From Planctomicrobium piriforme (GTDB lineage Bacteria; Planctomycetota; Planctomycetia; Planctomycetales; Planctomycetaceae), in assembly GCA_945860955.1 (NCBI GenBank), contig CAMATH010000091.1:1-34405 (forward strand): 34,405 nt of DNA, read 5' to 3'. Within the stretch, counting starts at the first letter, position 1. Each line of letters begins with the position of its first letter. The notes under the pieces were generated by a model. The model had not been told where the DNA came from and did no database searches. It was given only the letters and a program-made list of their open reading frames with translations. Shown in pieces: positions 1 through 9,500 of the stretch. Both the position numbers and the translations under genes were made by a program.

Positions 1-149
1 CCGAAGCGACTGCGACCCCCGCACCCGAGACCGGATAATGGCAGCGGCCTGAGGCAACTTCTCCACCTCCGTAAACTCGCGCACTCAATCGACGCCTGCG
101 ACGAGCGCCGCCGGACCGCGCGCCGACCGCGGGGTTATTGAGCAGTTAC
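1..149 (+). mobile_element. Right end of an IS66-like insertion sequence (partial)
   Basis: The sequence ggggttattgagcagttac at 131-149 is the exact reverse complement of 34260-34278. Read outward, the terminus begins GTAA, as IS66-family ends do. A short open frame at 3-38 ends in a stop, as the tail of a transposase would, and 39-130 is noncoding. The element continues left of the window. The first eight bases after it (150-157, tattcatc) differ from those before the right-hand copy (34252-34259), so the two copies look like separate insertions. The IS66 assignment is inference from the terminus and from the start of the transposase in the right-hand copy. Confidence 0.6.
3..38 (+). CDS. 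C-terminal tail of IS66-like transposase (partial)
   Basis: This is the only frame entering the window that stops shortly before the IS terminus. It encodes EATATPAPETG followed by TAA at 36-38. A Pro/Ala/Thr-rich tail and a stop about 110 bases before the terminal repeat are plausible for an IS66 transposase. Only eleven residues are visible, so no catalytic residue can be checked. The frame would be confirmed or rejected by the sequence left of the window. Confidence 0.35.
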   Translation, partial: EATATPAPETG

Positions 150-319
150 TATTCATCCCCGTTCGGGGAGGGCTGCACGTTCCGCGCCCGCGTCCCCGGA
201 TGGGGGCTGAATTTTGTCTTGCAGTAGATGACCCAGTCGCCAGTCTTAATCGTTTGGCTCGCCACGCGATGCTCCTTCAGAGACGTGAGAACGCAGAGTT
301 CATTGTTGCGATCGAACAC
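150..319 (-). pseudogene. Small conserved planctomycete protein, 3' end lost to IS insertion
   Basis: The minus frame encodes about 56 residues, starting VFDRNNELCVLTSL from a GTG at 319 and containing GDWVIYCKTKFSPHPG. It ends NGDE followed by TAG. The last base of that stop is the first base of the IS terminus (149), so the insertion itself made the stop. From memory, related short planctomycete proteins read GDxYSY and continue for several dozen residues, which fits a TA(T/C) tyrosine codon cut at this point. No clear Shine-Dalgarno sequence precedes the GTG, and an in-frame ATG at 529 inside the neighbouring gene is less likely. The function is unknown. The product is probably truncated and non-functional. 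Confidence 0.55.
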
Positions 320-384
320 ATCGGCGTCTACTGGCGTTTTTACAATTTTTTTGTCCCTTTGGCGCGACAACGTCCTTGGCCGAC

Positions 385-432
385 AAAAAAAGAAGCCGAC
401 TGTGGCTCCCGCAGAACGGAACCACAGCCGGC
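385..432 (-). terminator. Rho-independent terminator of the DUF3352-like gene
   Basis: On the minus strand an 11-bp stem (422-432 with 395-405, one mismatch) is followed within three bases by a run of seven T residues (complement of 385-391). It lies about 65 bases after the stop codon of the gene at 496-2295 and before the truncated small gene, so it should separate the two transcripts. Confidence 0.75.
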
Positions 433-495
433 AATCGCAATCAAACAGGTTTTTTGGGAAACGATGCGAATCCACCGCTCCGTGAGGAACCGTCC

Positions 496-2295
496 TCAGT
501 CCCCACCCTTCAGACTGAAACTCGTCCAATGCAGTCCCTTGGGGTCGACCACCATGTAACTGCCCGTCGGCGAGGTGTATTTCTTCAGTGCCTCGAAGTC
601 GGGGAGCTTGGAAAAGTCGAGATTGAAGTCCATCTGCTGTGACAGAGCCTGTTCGAGCATGCCGCTCTTAAAAACTTCGAGCGACTGCTTGAACTGCAGG
701 TCACCCCGGCTGAATCCAATCGACGCGGCTCGGGCGGGGAATCGTGACGCAACCTTTTTGTAAACCGCCGAGTCCGAGAGCCGTTCGCGATCACCCAGGC
801 CACGAATCACTTGTTCGAGCGCGGTCACCTCGAACGCGATCATCAGCCGCTGTTCAACCACGGCGATCCCGACACTCGAATCACCGTCATCCGCCCCATC
901 TCCGCCAGCCTGCAACTGGGTGAGGTTGGGAACTCCCAGTTGTTGCAAGGCGTTCGCGGGAATCGAGATTTCGTAGAGGGTTTCACCCTGAAATTCGCGT
1001 TGTTTTCCCGGGAATCCCTCGATCGCGGCGATCCGCGCCAGAACCCCCTTCATGGCCGGGGCGTTGCGGAGTTCCAGGGCCAGCAACATCCGCTGGCGGG
1101 CGGCGGCTCCTTCTCCCACCTGATCGCTGAACGACTGGTACGATCCGGTCAACTGGTCGATCAGGTCCTTCCTGAGGTGCAGCCGGCCGGTCTCGGCATT
1201 CTGTGCGATATCGTCCAGCGTCCGTCCGGTGCGTCCGGGACCAGCGAACATGTCCACCAGCGATTCCACGGTGGTATACGCCTTCTCAAGATTCCAGCGG
1301 GTCGAAGAAAAGCCCCCGACATCGCTCGCCACCCAGGTGGGGGGACCGAGCGCCCCATCGTCGAACTGCATGATGTTCATCACACCCCGGGGTGTGGGTT
1401 CGATGTACATGAAGGTATGGCTGACTCCATCAAAGTCGCCACGCACCATATCAAACGAACCGCCCATGCCGCGGAATTTGTCGACCCCCACCTGTTGCAC
1501 GACTCCCATCGCCACCGCCGCCTGGAAGGCCATCTGCGGATCCGAGGAGAGCGCCCCCTTGACGATCGACAGGGGATCGACAAACCAGGCTCCCAACGGT
1601 GCCGACTCGGAACCTTCACCTTGGCAACGGTCGGCGATGTACTTGAATGTCTCGTTGTCGGCGAAAGTCTCGGAATGCTGGCCGTCCCACCGGGCGAGCA
1701 CGGTCCGCAGGGCATCGGTATGGGTGGTGAAGACCAGCGTGCTCCCCTTAATCGCGTATGCGGGAGCCAGTTTGACCGGGGAGTCATTCGCGGGAACCTG
1801 AATCAGAAACGCCGGGCTCCCTTCGATCTCTTCTTCCACCCGCTTGATCCCTTGTTCTTCCCACGCCCGCTGAACGCGATCCAGTACCTTGCGGAACGAT
1901 TCCTCGCGCCCCGTGAAGTCGACGAACGTCACGAGGGCGAACTGCCCCGCATTGGGACCCAGCGTCACCGCGAACGACAGCTCGCCTTGCGGTACCGACA
2001 GCAGTTCGTCCACCGTAAAACCCGCTTCCGACTCGAAATGCTTCAAGCCGTCGGCCACTTTACTATGCAATTCCCCCAGGAACGGCTGCATCGCCGGGTC
2101 GTGCAGCATCTGGCCAAACATCGACTGGTTGAAACCCGACCGAAACTCCGCCATGTTCCGAATCGAGAAGTAGGCGACAGTCCCCTTGGGCAGGCGACGG
2201 GCGTCGGCGACTTCCTCGGCAGAACAGAGAGCGGGAAACGAAAGCACAAGCGCTGAAAAAATCCACAGCGTGTGGAAGCGAATGCGGGCAGACAT
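496..2295 (-). CDS. Secreted DUF3352-like protein
   Basis: The 599-residue protein has a clear N-terminal signal peptide (basic MSARIRFH, a hydrophobic stretch to about residue 22, likely cleavage after ALCSA). The mature part begins with LPKGTVAYFSIRNMAEF and goes on in the alternating style of planctomycete DUF3352 proteins, with 'FAVTLGPNAGQFALVTFVD' near residue 115. No catalytic motif is visible. The start at 2295 is supported by AGGGTGA about nine bases upstream, and a strong terminator follows at 385-432. It appears monocistronic, since the ferredoxin upstream has its own terminator. A role in the periplasm or cell envelope is inferred from the signal peptide alone. The family name is from pattern recognition; this is a real gene of unknown function. 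Confidence 0.85.
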   Translation of the reverse strand: MSARIRFHTLWIFSALVLSFPALCSAEEVADARRLPKGTVAYFSIRNMAEFRSGFNQSMFGQMLHDPAMQPFLGELHSKVADGLKHFESEAGFTVDELLSVPQGELSFAVTLGPNAGQFALVTFVDFTGREESFRKVLDRVQRAWEEQGIKRVEEEIEGSPAFLIQVPANDSPVKLAPAYAIKGSTLVFTTHTDALRTVLARWDGQHSETFADNETFKYIADRCQGEGSESAPLGAWFVDPLSIVKGALSSDPQMAFQAAVAMGVVQQVGVDKFRGMGGSFDMVRGDFDGVSHTFMYIEPTPRGVMNIMQFDDGALGPPTWVASDVGGFSSTRWNLEKAYTTVESLVDMFAGPGRTGRTLDDIAQNAETGRLHLRKDLIDQLTGSYQSFSDQVGEGAAARQRMLLALELRNAPAMKGVLARIAAIEGFPGKQREFQGETLYEISIPANALQQLGVPNLTQLQAGGDGADDGDSSVGIAVVEQRLMIAFEVTALEQVIRGLGDRERLSDSAVYKKVASRFPARAASIGFSRGDLQFKQSLEVFKSGMLEQALSQQMDFNLDFSKLPDFEALKKYTSPTGSYMVVDPKGLHWTSFSLKGGD

Positions 2296-2448
2296 GCGAA
2301 TTCACCCTGAACAAAGGTAAAGGAAAGCGACCGATGGGATTCCCGGACTCGAAAGTGCCCGCAGCCGGGGGACGGTTTTGCGGGAAACGGACGTATCGTC
2401 CATGATACCGCCAAACAGACAACGCGGTTTCACCAGGAACCGTCAACG

Positions 2449-2480
2449 AAAACAGCCCCGGGCCAGTCGGCACGGGGCTG
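2449..2480 (-). terminator. Terminator downstream of the ferredoxin gene
   Basis: CAGCCCCG (2453-2460) pairs with CGGGGCTG (2473-2480), giving an 8-bp GC-rich stem with a 12-base loop. On the minus strand it is followed by TTTT (complement of 2449-2452). It lies about 110 bases after the ferredoxin stop. The rest of 2296-2591 shows no gene. Confidence 0.6.
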
Positions 2481-2591
2481 AACACTGCAAAAGAATGCCA
2501 CAACGGCCCCGCAAGCCATCATTCAATGACTTTGACGCAGGTTGTGTGGAGGCCTGATGGCGAATCGACACGCCAAGCCCTGCAAATACTA

Positions 2592-2876
2592 CTAGACCAG
2601 CGGATCCTTCTTCGAGTTGATCCCGGGGCAGGAAAGGGCCATCTCCGCATTGAGAGCCTTATAATCGCCCCACATCTTGTCCCCTTCGTTCGGAAGGTTG
2701 TCTTCGTGGAAAATCGCTTCCACGGGACATTCGGGAACGCACGCCTCGCAGTCGATGCATTCTTCGGGGTGGATGTAAAGCATCTGTTCCCCTTCGTAGA
2801 AGCACTCCACCGGGCAAACGACAACGCAGTCGGTGTACTTGCATCCGAAGCAGGGTTCTGCAACGACGTGGGCCAT
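2592..2876 (-). CDS. fdxA: 7Fe ferredoxin ([3Fe-4S][4Fe-4S]), FdxA type
   Basis: The protein has 94 residues. Cysteines fall at 9, 12, 17, 21, 25, 40, 43, 46 and 50, which is the Azotobacter ferredoxin I pattern shifted by one. C9, C17 and C50 would bind the 3Fe cluster and C21, C40, C43 and C46 the 4Fe cluster, while C12 and C25 would be free. GCKYTDC and [17 protein letters not shown] are typical of FdxA. It is a soluble one-electron carrier, and its partners here are unknown. An in-frame ATG upstream at 2969 exists, but 2876 is chosen because AGAGG lies about ten bases before it and the homologous N-terminus begins at MAHVV. It is divergent from 3118-4431 and appears to be transcribed alone. 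Confidence 0.93.
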   Translation of the reverse strand: MAHVVAEPCFGCKYTDCVVVCPVECFYEGEQMLYIHPEECIDCEACVPECPVEAIFHEDNLPNEGDKMWGDYKALNAEMALSCPGINSKKDPLV

Positions 2877-3117
2877 GACGATCAACCTCTTCTCGAATTC
2901 CTCGGCCACGAACCCCTCGCGGCCTTGCTGTTCGCGCGAATCGTAGTCCTGAAGTGTTGAATGTGTCAAGCGACCAGATGCCGCGAATTCCCGTTCGTGG
3001 GAGGGTTCACACGCTCCGCTTCATTTCTTCAAGAAATCGCTCTGGAGCTGTTTTTCGCTCTTTGCTAGATTCCCGCCCCCTCTCTCTCCGCGGATCCAGG
3101 AAGGACCCAGACGCGTC

Positions 3118-4431
3118 ATGGACGATCTCCGCCCACTCTTCCCGGCTGTTATCGCTGTTTCATTCACTTTGCTGGCGTTCGGTGCTCCCTTGCCGGCACA
3201 ACAGCCCAAAGTCGGTGCCACCAAATCCCAACCGGCCAAACCGGGGGCGACCGCACCAGCAACCAAGCCGAAGCCCTCCACCGAGCCGGCGGGAACCGCG
3301 ACGAGCGGTACCAAGAAAAAGTCGCCCGTTCGCCAAGTCGAGGGAACCGATGACGACATTGAAGCCCCCAACCCCCGGCCCAAGGCCCGACGGACAGAAT
3401 CCGACGAGGACGAAGCTCCCGCCCGGATCCCGGCCCGACGTTCCCTTCCTGCCCGAACCTCTGTGGACGACGGCGACGATCGACGTCGCCCCGCGGGGGA
3501 TGAGCCCCCCCAAGGGGGAAATCGCCTCCCCCGCCCCGCCGCGGAGCCACTGCGGATCCAGAAGCTGAGTCCCGAACTGGAGCAGATCCTGAAGGAGTGG
3601 GAACGCCACACCGCCAAGATTCAAAAGTTGGAGGGGGACACCCGCTACCGCGAGATTGACAAAACGTTTTCGAAAGAGTTTCGAGCCGAGGGCAAATTCG
3701 CGTTCGAAGCCCCCGACCGTGGCAATTACGAGCTGCGACCTGTGAAGATCGCCAAAGGTGAAGTCAGCGCCGTCAAAGACGACGACAAGATCCCTTATGA
3801 ATTGAAACCCAAAGACGCTGAGCGCTGGGTCTGTACCGGTTCCCAGATCATCCAGATCAACGAGGCGCAGAAGACCTACGATCTCGTGGAAATCCCGGAG
3901 GAACGACGGGGTGATCGCATCATCGACGCGCCTCTTCCGTTCCTGTTCGGAATGAAGGCCGAACAGGCGAAGCAGCGGTATCAGATCGAACTCGCCAAGC
4001 AGACGGACCAGGACATTGTGCTGCAGCTCCGGCCCAACTGGTCGGGCGACGCGGCGAACTGGAGTAAGGCGACCGTCGTCATCAGCAAGTCCAACTATCT
4101 CCCCCGCGAAGTGCGATTGATCGCCCCGGGGGGAACATCAATGCGGGTCCACACCTTCGACAACATCAAGGTCAACAGCGACAGCATCTTCCGCAGTCTG
4201 TTCGGCGACGACCCGTTCAAACCGAAGTTGAAGAATTATAAGGCGGTGGTCAGCTCGGCCCCCGAAACGCCGGCCGTCGCCGACCGCACACCGGCGGCCA
4301 ACGCCAAAGCCAAACCCGCCTCGGCGGAAACCGCCGCTGGCAAACCCAACACCCCGAAAAAGGGCGATCCCCCGCCGCGGACGGCGGACGCGGGAGAGAA
4401 AAGGAAGCCCACGTCGGGAACGAAGAAATAG
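3118..4431 (+). CDS. Secreted TIGR03009-like planctomycete protein
   Basis: The 437-residue protein has a signal peptide (hydrophobic about residues 9-22, likely cleavage near PLPAQ). A disordered Pro/Lys/Ala/Arg-rich stretch runs to about residue 140. A folded domain from SPELEQILKEWERHTAKI (about 150) to LKNYKAV (about 377) resembles TIGR03009, a planctomycete extracellular domain with a LolA-like pattern of strands. A second low-complexity tail of Ala/Lys/Pro follows. There is no enzyme motif. By analogy it could bind lipid or an envelope component, which is inference. The gene is divergent from the ferredoxin and convergent with the DUF1501 gene downstream. The long charged linkers at both ends suggest a tether or surface location. 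Confidence 0.85.
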   Translation: MDDLRPLFPAVIAVSFTLLAFGAPLPAQQPKVGATKSQPAKPGATAPATKPKPSTEPAGTATSGTKKKSPVRQVEGTDDDIEAPNPRPKARRTESDEDEAPARIPARRSLPARTSVDDGDDRRRPAGDEPPQGGNRLPRPAAEPLRIQKLSPELEQILKEWERHTAKIQKLEGDTRYREIDKTFSKEFRAEGKFAFEAPDRGNYELRPVKIAKGEVSAVKDDDKIPYELKPKDAERWVCTGSQIIQINEAQKTYDLVEIPEERRGDRIIDAPLPFLFGMKAEQAKQRYQIELAKQTDQDIVLQLRPNWSGDAANWSKATVVISKSNYLPREVRLIAPGGTSMRVHTFDNIKVNSDSIFRSLFGDDPFKPKLKNYKAVVSSAPETPAVADRTPAANAKAKPASAETAAGKPNTPKKGDPPPRTADAGEKRKPTSGTKK

Positions 4432-4508
4432 TGGGCCAGACAAAACTGTGAACGCCATCGCCCCGCCGCCGCAAATCTTGATCGCGGTCACCCGGGCGAT
4501 GGCGAATT

Positions 4509-4525
4509 CCGAAATCGAATTTCGG
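4509..4525. terminator. Possible hairpin between convergent genes
   Basis: CCGAAAT and ATTTCGG form a perfect 7-bp stem with a CGA loop in the 129-base gap between two convergent genes. No T-run follows on either strand, so termination is only suggested by the position. Confidence 0.25.
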
Positions 4526-4560
4526 GGAAATGCCGCGTTTCTGCCATGTGAGGAAATTGC

Positions 4561-6051
4561 CTATGCCAAAATCGCCTCGATCGGTTTGCCGAAGTCGAGA
4601 TCAAGCCGCTTGCGGCCGGGGATTTCCAGCCGTCGGGGATCGAGTCCCAGTTGGTGCAGCACGGTGGCATGAATGTCGGTGACGTAGTGCCGGTCTTCGA
4701 CGGCGTGGAAGCCGATTTCGTCGGTGGCTCCGTGCGCGATGCCTCCCTTGATGCCCCCACCCGCCAAAACGACCGAGAAACCATACGGGTGATGGTCGCG
4801 TCCGTCGGATCCCTGAGCCCCGGGAGTTCGGCCGAATTCCGTCCCGATGACGATCAGCGTTTCATCGAGCATACCGCGCTGCTTGAGGTCGGCGATCAGG
4901 CCGGCGATTGGCTGATCGATCTGTCCGCAGAGGCTGCTGTGCCCCGCCTTCAATCCACCATGTGCGTCCCACGCGCCGGCACCACCGTTGGATCCGTGGA
5001 AAATCTGAACGAAGCGCACCCCTTTTTCCACCATCCGCCGGGCGGCGAGACACTGTTCGCCAAACACTTTGGTGGTCCCGTTGTTGAGTCCGTATCGCTC
5101 CTGGGTCGCCTGCGTCTCCTGACCGAAGTCCACCACATCGGGAACGGCGGTCTGCATGTGGTACGCCAGTTCGTACGACTTGATGCGGGCAGTAAGCGCC
5201 TGATCGTCGGGATATTCGACCGCCGACAGCCGATTCAGCCGCCCGAGCAGCGCGAACGAGTCGGCCTGTTCCTCCCGGTACACATCCGGTCCAGGTGAGG
5301 TGAACGGGAGCGGGTTCTTCGGATCAACCGCCAACTGCACCCCCGCATGTTCCGGGCCAAGATAGTTCGCGCCGTGCGCGCCAATCCCGCCGCAACAGTC
5401 GGCGATGGGTGTCCCCATCACCACAAACTGCGGCAGGTTTTCGTTCAGGGTTCCCAGGCCGTAATGGACCCACGAGCCAATCGTGGGGTACTGCCCCTCC
5501 AGCACGTGTCTGCCAGTGTGGAACTGAAGCTGAGCCCCGTGGTTGTTGTCGGTCGTCCACATTGAACGGACGATCGCCAGGTCGTCGGCGTGCTGGGCGG
5601 TGTGCGACCACCAGTCGGCGATCTCCAACCCGCTCTGCCCGTATTTCTTGTAACCCACCTGCAACTCGTACAGCTTGGGATGCACCTTGTGCAGCCCCTC
5701 GACCAGCTCCCTCAGGTTCTTTTTGAGGTAGGGAGATTCCAGCGTCGATTTGTACGGGGACTCTTCAAACGTCTTCCCCGCCCACTTGTTGAGTTCGGGT
5801 TTGGGGTCGAACGACTCCATCTGACTCATTCCCCCCACGAGGAAGATCCAGATGACGCTCTTCGCCTTCGGCCGGTGATGTGGTTGTCCCGTGCTGGGAC
5901 TCCAGCCATTCGTCGACTCGGCCCGCGCGACCCCATCCTTCGCGAGCATCGCACCCAGCGCGACTCCGGTGAATCCCATACCCACGTCGGCCAAAAATGC
6001 GCGACGGCTCGTGTGATGGGGAACAGGGGCGGGGCGACGGGAGGCGGACAT
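4561..6051 (-). CDS. DUF1501 protein, Tat-exported
   Basis: The 496-residue protein opens with a twin-arginine signal, [19 protein letters not shown] (residues about 15-33). The DUF1501 body follows, with [20 protein letters not shown] near residue 65, an aspartate/histidine-rich core ('[13 protein letters not shown]' near 350), [10 protein letters not shown] (about 404) and GRDHHPYGF (about 418). DUF1501 belongs to the alkaline phosphatase/sulfatase-like fold and is expanded in planctomycetes. It is usually paired with a DUF1549/DUF1553 cytochrome protein, but no such partner is present here. The substrate is unknown. It is a single gene in minus orientation, divergent from the large cytochrome lipoprotein across a 467-base gap. 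Confidence 0.92.
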   Translation of the reverse strand: MSASRRPAPVPHHTSRRAFLADVGMGFTGVALGAMLAKDGVARAESTNGWSPSTGQPHHRPKAKSVIWIFLVGGMSQMESFDPKPELNKWAGKTFEESPYKSTLESPYLKKNLRELVEGLHKVHPKLYELQVGYKKYGQSGLEIADWWSHTAQHADDLAIVRSMWTTDNNHGAQLQFHTGRHVLEGQYPTIGSWVHYGLGTLNENLPQFVVMGTPIADCCGGIGAHGANYLGPEHAGVQLAVDPKNPLPFTSPGPDVYREEQADSFALLGRLNRLSAVEYPDDQALTARIKSYELAYHMQTAVPDVVDFGQETQATQERYGLNNGTTKVFGEQCLAARRMVEKGVRFVQIFHGSNGGAGAWDAHGGLKAGHSSLCGQIDQPIAGLIADLKQRGMLDETLIVIGTEFGRTPGAQGSDGRDHHPYGFSVVLAGGGIKGGIAHGATDEIGFHAVEDRHYVTDIHATVLHQLGLDPRRLEIPGRKRLDLDFGKPIEAILA

Positions 6052-6518
6052 GGCGAGAACTCCTGAACGGCGGGGACGCTGGCTTCCAGTATACTACCAG
6101 GGCGAGCTGGTGTGTACCGCGAATACGCGAGTGTCGCTCTGAGGTGATGAAACTTCGGACTTGACGCTCGAGATTTCCGGGTTGAAAGTTCGTATTCTCC
6201 AGATCGACATCCGAGAAAAGAACCTGTTCATCCCTTTCATCCTGTCCTAAAAAAACCCTCGAACCGTGGAATTCGGTCAGTCGGCTCGGAGAATGGAAAC
6301 GACGGACGGAAAAGATTTGACAGGATGAAGAGGATGAAAGGGATGAACAGGATGAGGCGCTCCGCCGACTCGATCATTGGCGAAATTGCCGACCGTCACG
6401 CTATTCTACCGATTCGTACTGAGCGTCGCCCCACTTTGCTGGTCGGGTCGATTCGCTCCATTGTCCGCCCATTCGCACCGTGTGTCTCGCACGGCGCGAA
6501 CTTGTCGCGAGGTCGTTC
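6052..6518. other. Long divergent intergenic region
   Basis: This is the gap between the divergent DUF1501 gene and the cytochrome lipoprotein gene. I see no convincing coding region. It holds a perfect inverted repeat (6223-6243 and 6331-6351, listed separately) and presumably the promoters of both flanking genes, though no strong -35/-10 pair stood out. Confidence 0.6.
6223..6351. repeat. Perfect 21-bp inverted repeat, 87-base spacing
   Basis: Positions 6223-6243 are the exact reverse complement of 6331-6351. Each arm is built from the short motif GGATGAA/GGATGAAC, and additional copies of the motif lie beside the right arm (6319-6330). Similar tcatcctgttcatcc units are scattered in many bacterial genomes as intergenic repeats (recollection, not searched). 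The arms could form a cruciform or an RNA stem between the divergent genes. Confidence 0.7.
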
Positions 6519-9500
6519 ATGCTGCCCGCCGTCGCCCCTCCGTCGTTGATCCGCAGATTCTGGAACCTCGTCGGTGTCGCGATCACCGTTTCGCTGTTGA
6601 GTGGGTGCGGTACACAGACCACTCCTCTCCCCGCGAATCCGTCGCGCGGAACCGCAGTCGGAGGAGTGACTGAGAGTCCTGTTGCTTCCACTCTTGGGAA
6701 GACAACGGAAGCAGCCAATCCCCAGGAACGCGAACAGGCATCCGCCAACGACGAGACGGTCGCGACCGATTCATCGGCAGACGCGAATACGGACGCGGCG
6801 GAAACGGGTGCCACGCCCGATTCCGATTCGAAAGAAACTGCGGTTGCCGTCGCGGCTCCCGCCGCCCCACCCAAAACGGGTGCCGGAAAGGATGTCGATC
6901 CCACGTCCGGCGGGCGCTACGAGTTTCGCGCCGAACACGACCCCAACGGGATCGGCAAGTTCTACAAAGGGCGAGAAATCGCGTACGTTATGGGATTCGC
7001 GGGGGCTCCCTGGCTCGAACGTCCGGAACGTGAGCGGGAAGAGGCGACTTCGAAAATGATCGAATCGCTGGAGCTGAAGCCCGGAATGACCATCGCCGAC
7101 ATCGGTGCCGGCTCGGGTGTGATCTCATTGCAAATGGCCGAGAAAGTGCTGCCCGGCGGCCGCGTGATCGCCGTCGATGTGCAGCAGGAAATGCTCGATT
7201 TGCTACAAAACAAACTGAAACTGAAAAATGTCGAAAATGTCGACCTGCTGCTGGGGACCGAAAAGTCCCCCCGCCTCGATGCCAACAGTGTCGATCTGGC
7301 GATCATGGTCGACGTCTACCACGAACTCGAATTTCCGTACGAGATGATGCTCGAGCTGTCGAAGGCGATGAAGGTCGGTGGCCGCATCGCGTTTGTGGAA
7401 TTTCGGCTCGAAGATCCGAATGTGCCGATCAAGCTCGTTCACAAAATGTCGCAGGCGCAGGTGAAACGAGAGGTCAGTGATCCCGCGCTGTTCCTGCGGT
7501 ACAAGAAAACCATCGACGTGCTTCCCTGGCAGCATGTGGTCGTTTTCGAAAAAGCCGGGCACGATGGTGGCTTCAGCACGCTGCCCGATACGCAGGTCGA
7601 AACGGTGAAATTGCCAACGCCCGAAGAGGCGATTCAGCTCACCCGGCTTCCCGAAGGCTTCAAGGCGCAACTGTTCGCCCACGAACCGGAAATCCGCCAG
7701 CCGATCGCGATCACCACCGATGAACGCGGCCGCCTGTGGGTCGCCGAGAACTATTCGTACGCCGAGAGCGCGGTCAACTTCGCCGCCGACCAGTACGATC
7801 GCATCGTCATCCTGGAAGATACCGACGGCGACGGCAAGCATGACAAGCGGACGGTGTTTCATGACCGCATCAAGAAACTGACGAGCGTCGAGGTCGGTTA
7901 CGGTGGCGTTTGGGCACTCGCCGCCCCGAACCTGTTCTTCATTCCCGATCTCGATGGCGACGACATTCCTGATTCCGACCCCATCGTCGCGCTCGACGGA
8001 TTCGACGACGCCGCCGTCCGGCACAATATCGTCAACGGTCTCCGCTGGGGGCCCGACGGCTGGCTCTATGGCCGGCATGGAATTCTCGCGACCTCGGAAG
8101 TGGGCCGGCCTGGCACGTCCGATTCCCAGCGCACCCGGCTCAACTGCTCGGTCTGGAAGTACCACCCGTTGCGACAGGAGTTCGAAGTCGTCGCCCACGG
8201 AACGACCAATTCCTGGGGACACGACTTCGATCAGCACGGCGAATTGTTCTTTATCAACACGGTGATCGGGCACTTGTGGCATGTGATCCCCGGTGCGCAT
8301 TTCCGCAGAATGTACGGCAGCGATCTGACGCCTCGCACTTATCAGCTCATCGAACAGACGGCGGACCACTTCCACTGGGACACGCGCGAGACCTGGAGCG
8401 ACATCCGCAAAGGGGTGACCGACACGACGTCGGCGGCCGGTGGCGGGCATGCCCACTCGGGACTGATGTTCTACCAGGGTGACAACTGGCCCGCGGAATA
8501 TCGCAACAACATGTTCGCCATCAATCTGCACGGCCGGCGACTCAATCGCGACCTGATGGAGCGAGAGCAGGCGGGCTACGTCGCGCATCACGCGAATGAC
8601 TTTGTGTTCTTCGACGATCCCTGGTTCCGGGGACTCGATTTGATCACCGGTCCCGATGGCGGCGTGTTTGTCGCTGACTGGAGTGATATCGGAGAATGCC
8701 ACGACAACGACGGAATTCACCGTGGATCGGGGCGAATCTACAAGATCACGTACGGCGACCCCAAACCGGTGAAGGGACTGAACCTCGCGAAACTCACCAG
8801 CGATCAACTCGCCGAACTGCAATTGCATCCCAACGCCTGGTATTCCCGACAGGCCCAGCGGCTCTTGGCAGAACGGGCGTTTCGCGGGCAGGATCTGGAA
8901 CACGCGCCCGTTCGACTGGCGGCGGTTCTGGCCGATCATTCCCAGGACGTCACCCGCCGACTCCGCGCGCTGTGGACGTTGCATGCGATGCACAAGTTGT
9001 CTGTTGAAGATCTGATCGAACTGCTCGCCGATTCCGACGAACACATTCAGGCCTGGGCCGTCCAGCTTCTGGTCGATCTGGAGACTCCGAGCGATGCCAC
9101 AGTAGATGCGTTGACGACGCTCGCCACCAACGCCAAGGGAGGGTTGCCACTGCTGCACCTGGCCGGGGCGCTTCAGAAAATCGGCGTCGAACACCGCGCC
9201 CAGATCGCCACAGCGCTCGCGTCCCATGGCGAATTCGCCAATGACCGGGCCTTGCCGCTGATGATCTGGTATGGATTGGAGCCAGCGGTTCTTGATTACC
9301 TGGGAGAGAATCGAGACCCATTGTTCCGGTCGAGCAAATTGCCGCACTTGCGCAAGTTCATTGCCCGTCGGATCACGGAAGAGATCGAACGCCGACCCAC
9401 AGACGTCGAATACGTCGTTTCGCTGTTGGGGCCGGCCGGGGCGGACTCGGCCGTCGCGGCACTCGACGATGCGTCGCGGGTGGAAGTCCTCACGGGAATG

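Noticed and set aside
811-2256. Long plus-strand open frame opposite the DUF3352-like gene
   Set aside because: Its composition (Arg/His/Gly-rich) is that of an antisense shadow in high-GC DNA; the minus gene has a signal peptide, ribosome-binding site and terminator.
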